From assembly GCA_963675655.1 (NCBI GenBank), contig OY776489.1, positions 1,364,001 through 1,428,000 of the forward strand: DNA of 64,000 nucleotides, written 5' to 3'. The notes beneath the pieces were generated by a model, which worked only from the letters and a program-made list of their open reading frames with translations, ran no database searches and was not told the origin of the DNA. Made by a program: the position numbers and the translations under genes. This DNA is from CAXXOK01 sp963675655. GTDB lineage: Bacteria > Bacillota > Clostridia > Christensenellales > Aristaeellaceae. Numbering within the stretch: position 1 is the stretch's first letter; each line of letters begins with the position of its first letter. Positions 52,084 through 60,088 of the stretch are shown here, piece after piece.

Positions 52084-53301
52084 TTGAAAAAGCATATCAA
52101 AGCCGTTTTCCTGCTGTGCCTGTGCTGCGCTTTGCTTGGTTGGGCGTACCTTAGCATGGTAAGTCAGGGGGATGCGCTGCAATACCTTATCCCCGCACCT
52201 GCGGTGCAAAAGGAGACCCCAACCCAGGGGGAGCCGCTACAGCCGGAAGAGCAGCAACAGCCAGCCCGGCCGAATCAGGATATTGCGGCTCTTTGGGACA
52301 GCCTGCAAATCAAGGCGGAGGGCTGGACAGGCGCGATCAGCGCCTATTCCCTGACCGGCATTTTGGAAAAGGCAGCCTTTGCCGGAGATACCGGCGTAAC
52401 GGCGGTCGCGCGGCTGAACGCGGTGAGCCCCGGCAGATGGACGACCGAGCCGGAATACCTGCGTTTTGGGCGGTTGTTTTATCCAGAGGAACTGCAAAAG
52501 GGCTGTAAAGGGATTTTACTGGATGAGCAGCTGGCGCTGGCGCTGTTCCGCATTTCCGAACCGCTGGGGCGTACCGTTACGCTGGCGGGGGAGCAATTTA
52601 CGGTGCTGGGGGTCCTTCGGCACAGCAGGCGCGTGGGTGATAGTGAGGATTATGCGGCTTATATTACGCTCGCGGATACGTTTGATATGCCCCTGCAATT
52701 ACAGGCGCTTGCGGTCGTAGCACTGCCGGTTCGCGGCGGCGGCGCGCATGCGATGTTCCAAAAGGATATGGAAAGCTGGCAAGGCGGCGGAACGCTGATC
52801 GATTTGGCGAAAGAGCGCATGGGCGCGATGCTTCCGCTGCGGGTGCTGGTGGTATATTTGGGCTGCGGCGCGCTTTTCGCGCTGCTGCGGGTGCTAAGCC
52901 GGAAAAGCAAGGCGTTCATGGCGGATTACCGCGCGCGGCTGGAATGGGAATATGCCAAAAAGCTGATGCCACGTCTGATTGCGGGTATTGTACTCATTGT
53001 AATGGGGTATGTATGCCTTGTTGCCGTCGCCTCGGTACTGGTGAAAATGCTGATTGAGCCGGTATATACCTTTACGGAGTGGGTTCCGGCCATTCTGGTG
53101 GAGTGGAAGGAGATACAAACGGCGTTCTGGCGCGTGTGGCAGGGCGCTGCCAGCCTGCAGGAGCTGCGCAGCCCCCAGCTTTGCCGGATTCGGTATTTTG
53201 CCATGTTTACGGCTTGGTGCAGCGCGGTTTTGGCGGTGCTGTGCACATCGCTGTGGGTTCGTGCTTGCACGCGGCTTAACATGCAGAAGGATAATCGGTA
53301 A
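52084..53301 (+). CDS. MacB-like membrane protein without ATPase
   Basis: 405 residues. An N-terminal signal anchor (AVFLLCLCCALLGWAYL) is followed by a MacB periplasmic-core-like domain (GILLDEQLALALFRISEPLGRTVTLAGEQFTVLGVLRHSRR...) and three or more helices in the C-terminal half (about 255-275, 300-325, 370-395). Standard FtsX/MacB permeases have four helices; the pattern here is compatible but not clear. The start is a TTG after AGGAGG. Last gene of the operon. Confidence 0.72.
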   Translation: MKKHIKAVFLLCLCCALLGWAYLSMVSQGDALQYLIPAPAVQKETPTQGEPLQPEEQQQPARPNQDIAALWDSLQIKAEGWTGAISAYSLTGILEKAAFAGDTGVTAVARLNAVSPGRWTTEPEYLRFGRLFYPEELQKGCKGILLDEQLALALFRISEPLGRTVTLAGEQFTVLGVLRHSRRVGDSEDYAAYITLADTFDMPLQLQALAVVALPVRGGGAHAMFQKDMESWQGGGTLIDLAKERMGAMLPLRVLVVYLGCGALFALLRVLSRKSKAFMADYRARLEWEYAKKLMPRLIAGIVLIVMGYVCLVAVASVLVKMLIEPVYTFTEWVPAILVEWKEIQTAFWRVWQGAASLQELRSPQLCRIRYFAMFTAWCSAVLAVLCTSLWVRACTRLNMQKDNR

Positions 53302-53329
53302 GGCAAGCAGAGCAAACCGAAGCATAAAA

Positions 53330-53430
53330 AAACGGAAGGCCGCGGGAGCATAAAATGCCCCCGCGGCCTTGCCGTCCCTGTGAAAAATCCTGTTTCCTGG
53401 CGGGCCTCCGGTCAGCGGTCTATCCGCTTG
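53330..53430 (-). terminator. Aconitase terminator within duplicated element, copy 2
   Basis: AAGGCCGCGGG (53336-53346) pairs with CCCGCGGCCTT (53360-53370). On the minus strand a run of seven T follows, so it terminates the aconitase transcript. The whole block matches 46106-46200 over about 95 bases in direct orientation. Confidence 0.75.
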
Positions 53431-53484
53431 CCGTCTAGTAAAATCGCTGCTTGCCCTCCGGTATGCCCGCAAGGGAAACCGGCG

Positions 53485-55413
53485 TCAGCCGTTGTTGCGG
53501 ATCATGTTGATGAGTCCGCCCGCGAGGATCATGCCGCGCTGGCGCTCGCTCAACTCCAGCTTCGTATCGCAGGTGAAGCCCTTGGTTACATTACGCACGG
53601 GGATGATGGCCTGTTTTTGCGTAACCAGCGTGCGCACACCTTCCAGTGCGATTTCATCGTCCTGATCGAAGCGGTCGTAATCCGCTTCGTTTACGAAGGT
53701 TAAGGGCAAAATGCCGTTGTTGATCAAATTCGCCTGGTGGATACGCGCAAAGCTCTTGGCAATCACGCCGCGTACCTTCAGGTACAGCGGTACCAGCGCC
53801 GCGTGCTCGCGGCTGGAGCCCTGCCCGTAGTTTTGCCCCGCAAGGAGGAAGCCGCCGCCCGCTGCTTTGGCGCGCGCGGGGAAGGTGGGATCTACCGGGG
53901 TAAGGCAATAATCGCCCAGCTTGGGAATGTTGGAGCGGAAGGGGAGAAGCTTGCTGTCGCTGGGGGCGATATGGTCGGTGGTAATGTTATCTTCCATCTT
54001 GAGCAGCGCTTTGCCGGAGAGGTTTTCTTCCAGCGCATCGGCCTGCGGGAAGGGCTGAATGTTGGGGCCGCGCACCACCTCCACGCTGCCGGCATCCTCG
54101 GGCGCGGCAGGCGGGATGATAAGATTGTCGTTATAATCGAACATGCTGGGCATGGGGATGTCTAAATCCGTATCCAGCGTGCGCGGGTCGGTCAATACGC
54201 CGGTCAGGGCGCTGGCAGCGGCGGTCTCGGCCGAAACCAGATAGATGCCTGCGCTCTTGGTGCCGCTGCGGCCGAAGAAGTTACGGTTGTTGGTACGCAG
54301 GCTCACCGCGTTGGTACGGGGGCTTTGCCCCATGCCGATGCAAAAGCCGCAAGCCGTTTCGGTAATGCGTGCGCCCGCCTGAATCATATCGTTCAGGGCG
54401 CCGTTGGCGGCCAGCATGCCCAGCACCTGCCGGGAGCCGGGGGCGATGACGAGGCTTACATCCGGGTTTACGGTTTTGCCTTTTAAAATGCGTGCCACGC
54501 GCATCATATCCAGATAGCTGGAGTTGGTGCACGAGCCGATACAGACCTGATCGACCTTGATGGGGCCCGCGTCCGCAAGCGTCTTTACGTTATCGGGCAT
54601 GTGGGGCAGCGCGACCAGCGGCGTAAGGGTGGAAAGATCAATTTCCACGGTTTCCTCGTACGTAGCATCCGCGTCGGGGAGCATTTCCACATAGTCCTGC
54701 TCGCGTCCCTGCGCCCGCATAAAATCGCGTGCCGCAGCATCCGCGGGGAATATGCTGGTGGTTGCGCCCAGCTCCGCGCCCATGTTGGTAATGGTGGCCC
54801 GCTCGGGGATGGACAGCGACGCAACGCCATCGCCGGTGTATTCCATCACCTTGCCTACGCCGCCCTTAACGGTTAGGCGGCGAAGCACTTCCAAAATCAC
54901 GTCTTTGGCCGCAACGCCGCGCTGCAGCTTGCCGGTGAGGTGTACGTTAACTACCTTGGGGCAGGGCACATAGTATGCGCCGCCGCCCATAGCAACCGCC
55001 ACGTCCAGCCCGCCCGCGCCGATGGCCAGCATGCCCAGCCCGCCCGCCGTGGGGGTGTGGCTGTCGGAGCCCAGCAGCGTTTTGCCGGGAATGGCGAAGC
55101 GTTCCAGCTCTACCTGATGGCAAACGCCGTTGCCCGGCTTGGACAGGTACACGCCGTGCTTTTTGGTGACCGTAGCCAGATACATATGGTCGTCGGCGTT
55201 TTCAAAACCGGTTTGCAGGGTGTTGTGGTCGATATAGGCAACGGATTTTTCCGTTTTCACGCGCGGGATGCCCATCGCCTCGAATTGCAGGTACGCCATC
55301 GTGCCGGTGCTGTCCTGCGTGAGGGTATAATCAATATGGATGCCGATTTCCGTACCGGGTTTCAGTTCGCCTTCCACCAGGTGTTTGGCAAGAATTTTAT
55401 ACGTCAGATTCAT
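53485..55413 (-). CDS. acn: Aconitate hydratase
   Basis: 642 residues, the compact clostridial type. It interconverts citrate and isocitrate. The [4Fe-4S] ligands are Cys295 (GSCTNSSY), Cys355 and Cys358 (TACGFCIGMG). SDSHTPTAGG, the GQNYGQGSSREHAA substrate-binding loop and NLINNGILPL are present. The frame is open upstream, but the ATG at 55413 follows AGGAGGT six bases away. Transcribed alone from a promoter overlapped by a palindrome at 55564. Isocitrate dehydrogenase and citrate synthase are not in the window. Confidence 0.95.
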   Translation of the reverse strand: MNLTYKILAKHLVEGELKPGTEIGIHIDYTLTQDSTGTMAYLQFEAMGIPRVKTEKSVAYIDHNTLQTGFENADDHMYLATVTKKHGVYLSKPGNGVCHQVELERFAIPGKTLLGSDSHTPTAGGLGMLAIGAGGLDVAVAMGGGAYYVPCPKVVNVHLTGKLQRGVAAKDVILEVLRRLTVKGGVGKVMEYTGDGVASLSIPERATITNMGAELGATTSIFPADAAARDFMRAQGREQDYVEMLPDADATYEETVEIDLSTLTPLVALPHMPDNVKTLADAGPIKVDQVCIGSCTNSSYLDMMRVARILKGKTVNPDVSLVIAPGSRQVLGMLAANGALNDMIQAGARITETACGFCIGMGQSPRTNAVSLRTNNRNFFGRSGTKSAGIYLVSAETAAASALTGVLTDPRTLDTDLDIPMPSMFDYNDNLIIPPAAPEDAGSVEVVRGPNIQPFPQADALEENLSGKALLKMEDNITTDHIAPSDSKLLPFRSNIPKLGDYCLTPVDPTFPARAKAAGGGFLLAGQNYGQGSSREHAALVPLYLKVRGVIAKSFARIHQANLINNGILPLTFVNEADYDRFDQDDEIALEGVRTLVTQKQAIIPVRNVTKGFTCDTKLELSERQRGMILAGGLINMIRNNG

Positions 55414-55750
55414 GTGCGACCTCCTGTGAACGTTGTTTGGGAAACGGTATGCGCAATAATAAAAGCGCGTCGCGGCGGGTACCGACGGCGCGCTTTTGCA
55501 GCTTCGCACGCTTGCCCCGTTGCAAGCAAAGCGGCGAAACCGGAGTTTCACCGTAATGGTGACATTGTATACAATCTGCTTCGATTTCGTCAATCGACAA
55601 TGGCGAAAAATACAGGAGAAACACAAAGCGGCGACTGTTTAAACGAATGTAAACGGAATAGAAAATCGCCGGAAAGCATGGTAAAATAAAGGATAAGGGG
55701 CATGGAAACGCGGCGCGCGCCGCAGTTGTGCGCGGGAGGGAATAAGAGAT
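55414..55750. other. Divergent regulatory stretch of acn and HTH gene
   Basis: Holds the acn promoter and palindrome (55564-55593) and the GGGAGGGA ribosome binding site of the HTH gene. Contains GC-rich hairpin-forming text near 55460-55530. No further gene seen. Confidence 0.45.
55564..55593 (-). promoter_or_regulatory. acn promoter with overlapping palindrome
   Basis: On the minus strand TTGACG (55588-55593), a 16-base spacer and TATACA (55566-55571). The -10 box lies inside the perfect dyad ATTGTATACAAT (55564-55575), a form typical for GntR-family operators, so a repressor may block it. Confidence 0.6.
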
Positions 55751-56206
55751 ATGGATACGAAACAGGCAGCGCAAAAATGGGGCGTTAGCAGGCCGACAGT
55801 ACAGAAATACTGCCGTAGGAACTACGTGCCCGGCGCGGTGAAAAATAAGGCAGGGCAATATACCCTGCCGGAGAACGCCCGGCGGCCGTATATTCCCAAA
55901 AAGCGTGTCAACCGCACCGCAAGCGACGATAAGTGGGATTTGCTTAGCGTACTGTACCGCGACTGGGCGTTCCCTGTAAAGGCGTTGGGGCTCAACCGGC
56001 GGCGGCTTACGGACGCGCTTAGCGCCCTGCTGGAAGCGCAGTTAGTTGCGCCGCGCCGTCCCAAGGATGAAACGCGCCGCTTGCGCCACTACCGCCTGAC
56101 GGACAAGGGCATTACCATTATGGAAAACAAAGACCCGCGTAAAGCGCTGCTAAACTACCTAAAGCAGCTGGGGGAGCTTGCCGCCGTGGTAAAAGGCTTG
56201 GTGTAA
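55751..56206 (+). CDS. Putative DNA-binding protein with N-terminal helix-turn-helix
   Basis: 151 residues. The start MDTKQAAQKWGVSRPTVQKYCRRNYVPGA is a helix-turn-helix of the excisionase/MerR-like type. After a basic linker, a second winged-helix-like part follows (LTDALSALLEAQLVAPRR...LRHYRLTDKGITIME). A regulator with two DNA-binding modules or a small ligand-free switch is likely; targets are unknown. GGGAGGGA is the ribosome binding site. It is upstream of the PopT-like gene and divergent from acn. Confidence 0.65.
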   Translation: MDTKQAAQKWGVSRPTVQKYCRRNYVPGAVKNKAGQYTLPENARRPYIPKKRVNRTASDDKWDLLSVLYRDWAFPVKALGLNRRRLTDALSALLEAQLVAPRRPKDETRRLRHYRLTDKGITIMENKDPRKALLNYLKQLGELAAVVKGLV

Positions 56207-56402
56207 GCCGGAGGGCTGCGTTGGCCGGCCAATTGGCTTTGGCGGTAAAGGGGATTTATATTCAATTGGAAAAAGCAGGCATATTGTTACAAACGCGGGG
56301 CTGAGGAGCAGTTTGATTGATTGACTGCCCCCGTCTGCGCATGGTATAGTATGGGGAATTGTCCAGGGATTATAAACTGCCTTACGGCAGGGAGGATAGC
56401 GC

Positions 56403-57302
56403 ATGAAGTTAATCAATCAACTGCTGCGCGGCATGGTGATCGGCGTTGCGAACATCATACCGGGCGTAAGCGGCGGAACCATGATGGTTTCTATGGGGAT
56501 TTACGATACGCTGATCGATTGCATCACCCACCTGTTCAGCGATTTTAAACGGAGCGTCAAAACACTGCTGCCCTATGTGGCAGGCATGGTGATTGGCATC
56601 TTTGCGCTGGCAAGCCTGCTGACCTATTGCTTTGCGCATTTCCCGCTGCCCACCAGCACTACCTTTATCGGGTTGATTCTGGGCGGGCTTTCACCGCTTT
56701 TGCACAAGATAGATAAAAAGCGCCTCAACTGGCTCGCCAGCCTGATCTTTGTGGTGTTTTTCGTGCTGATTATCGTCATGGCGCTGTCCAACCCCGTGGG
56801 CAACGAAGGCCGCATTACGGCGACCCCGGGCGAAATGCTGCTGCTGCTGGTGATGGGCGTCATCGCCAGCGCCACCATGCTGATTCCGGGCGTGAGCGGC
56901 TCTATGGTGCTGATGCTGCTGGGGTATTACCAGCCGGTGCTAGCCTCCGTAAACGATTTTAAGGACGGTCTGCTGGGCGGCAATATGGCGCTTGCGATGC
57001 AGCAGCTGCTGATACTGATCCCCTTTGGCATTGGGGTGCTGCTGGGCATCTACTTTGTTGCCAAGGCGATTGCGTGGCTGCTTCGCCGCTGGCCCACACA
57101 CACCTACTGTGCAGTGCTGGGGCTGGTTGTGGCTTCGCCCATCGCCATTTTACTGCGCACCGACCTTTCCGGCTTCTCGGTCGGCGTTTTGCTGGTGAGC
57201 ATCGCCACCTTTGCAGCCGGGTTTGTGCTCGCGGCCTGGCTGGCGCGCAATACCCCTGCGGAGGAAGCGAAGGCGGAGGACGGAGCGCAGCAGGCAGAAT
57301 AA
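56403..57302 (+). CDS. DUF368 (PopT-like) polyprenyl-phosphate transporter
   Basis: 299 residues with eight or nine helices. The signature RGMVIGVANIIPGVSGGTMMVSMGIYD and the later MLIPGVSGSMVLMLLGYY form the paired NIIPGVSGGT-like motifs of DUF368. Members such as PopT carry undecaprenyl phosphate back to the inner face of the membrane for cell-wall and glycan synthesis. An acidic tail ends the protein. A GGGAGGAT ribosome binding site precedes the ATG. Terminator follows. Confidence 0.9.
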   Translation: MKLINQLLRGMVIGVANIIPGVSGGTMMVSMGIYDTLIDCITHLFSDFKRSVKTLLPYVAGMVIGIFALASLLTYCFAHFPLPTSTTFIGLILGGLSPLLHKIDKKRLNWLASLIFVVFFVLIIVMALSNPVGNEGRITATPGEMLLLLVMGVIASATMLIPGVSGSMVLMLLGYYQPVLASVNDFKDGLLGGNMALAMQQLLILIPFGIGVLLGIYFVAKAIAWLLRRWPTHTYCAVLGLVVASPIAILLRTDLSGFSVGVLLVSIATFAAGFVLAAWLARNTPAEEAKAEDGAQQAE

Positions 57303-57356
57303 AGGTTGGCAAAGCTGCGCTGGCAGCACGCCTGTAAAACGAGCTATGGAACATGT

Positions 57357-57387
57357 AAAGAGAGCGCCCCGCGGGGCGCTCTCTTTT
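57357..57387. terminator. Bidirectional terminator between popT-like and pgm genes
   Basis: AAAGAGAGCGCCCC and GGGGCGCTCTCTTT form a perfect 14-base stem with A/T tails on both sides. It serves the two convergent genes. Confidence 0.9.
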
Positions 57388-57406
57388 GTGCTTGTACAAT
57401 TTTTGC

Positions 57407-59128
57407 TTACCCCTGCAGCAGCTTCTCCGATTCCACCGTCAAGTGCGAAAGCAGCTTTTCGGCTTCGGCTTTTTCTTTGTGGTTTACGTTTACATATAGC
57501 TTTATTTTCGGCTCCGTGCCGCTGGGGCGTACGCACACGAAGTGCCCGCCCTCCATGGCGAAGTAGAGCACGTCGCTTTCGGGGTAACGAAGCGTTTCTA
57601 CCTTGCCGGTGGCGACGTCGGTACTGGTGCCCTGCAAAATATCCAGCACTTTGGCAACCTTTACACCGCCAATTTCCTTGGGCGGGGCCTTGCGGATGCG
57701 CGCCATGGCTTCGGCCATTTTTTTCAGGCCGTCCGCGCCGGGCATGGTGGTGCTTTGCACATGCTCCAGGTAGTAGCCGTAGGTTTCAAAAATCTCGTTC
57801 ATTACATCGTACAGGTTTTTACCCTGCGCCTTGTAGTAGGCGGCGGCCTCGGCGATGAGCAGGCTGGCGTTTACGCCGTCCTTGTCGCGCACGAAGGTGG
57901 AGCTAAGGAAGCCGTAGCTTTCCTCAAACCCGAACAGGAAGGTGTGGCTGCCCTCGTCCTCAAACTGCTGTATCATTTCGCCGATGAATTTAAAGCCCGT
58001 GAGCGTATCAAACAGCGCCACGCCGTGCGCATCGCAGATGGGCTTTGCCAGCTGTGTGGACACGATGGATTTTACCACTGCGCCGTTTTTGGGCAGGGTG
58101 CCGTTTGCCTTTTTGGTGGAAAGGATGTAGTGCATCATCAGGCAGCCGATCTGGTTGCCGGTAAGCAGGCGGAACTGCCCGCTGTGGTCGCGCACAGCCA
58201 CGCCCAGCCGGTCGCAGTCCGGATCGGTCGCAAAGCACACCTCCGCGCCCACTTCATCCGCCAGTTTGATGGCGAGGGTAAAGGCGTTGGGGTCCTCGGG
58301 GTTGGGGACTTTGATGGTGCTGAAGTTCGGATCGGGCATTTCCTGCTCTTTCACTACGCTGACGCTGGTGATGCCGATCTCTTTGAGAATGCGGCGCACG
58401 GGCACGTTGCCGCTGCCGTGCAGGGGTGTGTATACGATTTTAAGGGTCTTGCCCTCTTCTTTTACAATGTCCGGGTTGATGGACAGCGTTTTCACCCGGC
58501 GGATGTACTCGTCGTCCACCTCTTTTTCCCCGATGAGGGTAAGCAGCCCCGCGGCCTTGGCGGCGGCTTCGTCCATGCGCTTTTCATCGCCGTAGGAGTG
58601 CGCCTGTATGGCGGCGGTCACCTCGTCGGCGGTTTCGGGGCCGATCTGCGCGCCATCGGCGCCATAGACCTTGTAGCCGTTGTACTGTGGGGGGTTGTGG
58701 CTGGCGGTGATCACCACGCCCGCATCGGCTTTCAGGTAGCGCACCGCAAAGGACAGGATGGGCACCGGGCGCAGCGCATCAAACAATTTGGCGTGTACGC
58801 CGTTGGCAGCCAGTACCAGCGCGGTCTCCATCGCGAATTCGGCGCTCTTGCGGCGGCTGTCGTAGGCGATCACCACGGTGGGAGCGGTAAAGTGCTTATT
58901 CAGGTAATCCGCCAGCCCCTGTGTGGCGCGGCGAACGGTGTAGCCGTTCATGCGGTTGGTTCCCGCGCCCAGCACACCGCGCATGCCCGCGGTGCCAAAG
59001 CTCAAATCACGGTAAAACCGATCCTCCATTTCGGCAGGATCATCGGCGATTGCCTTCAGCTCCGCCGCGGTTTCCGCATCGGCGACAAAATCGGTAAGCC
59101 ACGCATGATAAGTTTCCTGATAGCTCAT
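57407..59128 (-). CDS. Phosphoglucomutase/phosphomannomutase
   Basis: 573 residues of the alpha-D-phosphohexomutase family. Active-site TASHNPPQYNGYK (phosphoserine 143), the metal loop ATDPDCDRLGV, the sugar-binding FGFEESYG and the phosphate-binding VRPSGTEPKIK are present, and FGTAGMRG is near the start. It interconverts glucose-1- and -6-phosphate for glycan precursors. The frame is open far upstream, but the ATG at 59128 has AGGAG seven bases before it. Confidence 0.94.
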   Translation of the reverse strand: MSYQETYHAWLTDFVADAETAAELKAIADDPAEMEDRFYRDLSFGTAGMRGVLGAGTNRMNGYTVRRATQGLADYLNKHFTAPTVVIAYDSRRKSAEFAMETALVLAANGVHAKLFDALRPVPILSFAVRYLKADAGVVITASHNPPQYNGYKVYGADGAQIGPETADEVTAAIQAHSYGDEKRMDEAAAKAAGLLTLIGEKEVDDEYIRRVKTLSINPDIVKEEGKTLKIVYTPLHGSGNVPVRRILKEIGITSVSVVKEQEMPDPNFSTIKVPNPEDPNAFTLAIKLADEVGAEVCFATDPDCDRLGVAVRDHSGQFRLLTGNQIGCLMMHYILSTKKANGTLPKNGAVVKSIVSTQLAKPICDAHGVALFDTLTGFKFIGEMIQQFEDEGSHTFLFGFEESYGFLSSTFVRDKDGVNASLLIAEAAAYYKAQGKNLYDVMNEIFETYGYYLEHVQSTTMPGADGLKKMAEAMARIRKAPPKEIGGVKVAKVLDILQGTSTDVATGKVETLRYPESDVLYFAMEGGHFVCVRPSGTEPKIKLYVNVNHKEKAEAEKLLSHLTVESEKLLQG

Positions 59129-59470
59129 ATACATGCTCCTTTCCATTGTGCAAACGGTTTGGATGGTGAAAAGAAGCCGGCTGATAGAACCGGCCAGATT
59201 TTGTAAGCCCATTATATCGTTTTTCGCAGGGGTTTGCAATGGGAGGTTGTTATGAAACATACTACTGCGGCATGCGGTACGCCGGGTACACTCTGCCGGG
59301 CGGGGTATCGCTGCTGCAATGGAAAGGTTGGGTACTGGCGGCAGCTTGCGCAGGCAGCGCGAAACCAAGCGATTTTGTCTTGCGCGCCATGGAAAAACAT
59401 GGTATGGTGATAGACCGTTAAAAAGGCGGCGCGCCGCCATGAATACAGTGGATGGGAAAGGGGAAACACC

Positions 59471-59986
59471 ATGCTGACCACACCTAGATTGACCCTGCGG
59501 GAACTGACGCTTGCGGATGCGCCGGCTTTGCACGCGGTGCTGTCCGACGCTAAGGCCATGCGGTTTTATCCGCATCCGTTTTCCATGGAGGAAACAGAAA
59601 ACTGGATTCGCTGGAATCTGCGCAATTACGCCGAGTACGGCTTCGGCCTGTGGGCGGTGGTGCGCCGGGAGGATGGGCAGATGATCGGCGATTGCGGCAT
59701 TACGATGCAAAAAATCGACGGCGAAAGCCTGCCCGAGATTGGCTACCATATCCGCCGCGACCTGACCCGGCAGGGCTACGCCACCGAAGCGGCGCAGGCG
59801 TGCCGCGCCTATGCCTTGGATACGCTGGGCTTTCCGGCGGTGTATTCCTATATGAAAGCAAAAAACATCCCCTCCCGCCGCGTGGCGGAGAAAAACGGGA
59901 TGCGGCTGCTGAAGGTCTATGTGGACGCAAACGGCGAGGAAGTAGCGGTGTATGGCTGCACGCGGGAGGAACAGGCGCAGGGGTGA
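59471..59986 (+). CDS. GNAT N-acetyltransferase, RimJ/RimL type
   Basis: 171 residues. The fold starts LTTPRLTLRELTLADAPALHAVL, with the acetyl-CoA loop RRDLTRQGYATEAAQACRAYA (R/Q-x-x-G-x-G/A pattern slightly altered to RQGYAT) and NIPSRRVAEKNGMRLLKVY. Acceptor could be a protein N-terminus, an amino acid or a small molecule. An AAAGGGG lies ahead of the ATG. Stands between pgm (divergent) and mnmG, 102 bases upstream of the latter. Confidence 0.9.
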   Translation: MLTTPRLTLRELTLADAPALHAVLSDAKAMRFYPHPFSMEETENWIRWNLRNYAEYGFGLWAVVRREDGQMIGDCGITMQKIDGESLPEIGYHIRRDLTRQGYATEAAQACRAYALDTLGFPAVYSYMKAKNIPSRRVAEKNGMRLLKVYVDANGEEVAVYGCTREEQAQG

Positions 59987-60088
59987 GCGGGGGGAAGCGG
60001 TGGCTTGCACACCCGGGCTGATTGGCGTACAATAGCCCTGCGCCTCATTGGCGCTTGCTACACCACGTATAGTTAGGAAAGAAGATAC

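Noticed and set aside
55414..55626. 71-residue extension of aconitase
   Set aside because: AGGAGGT and the family N-terminus fit the ATG at 55413, and the extension would cover the promoter.
59239..59421. 60-codon plus-strand gene
   Set aside because: Overlaps the promoter side of pgm, no convincing ribosome binding site or motif.
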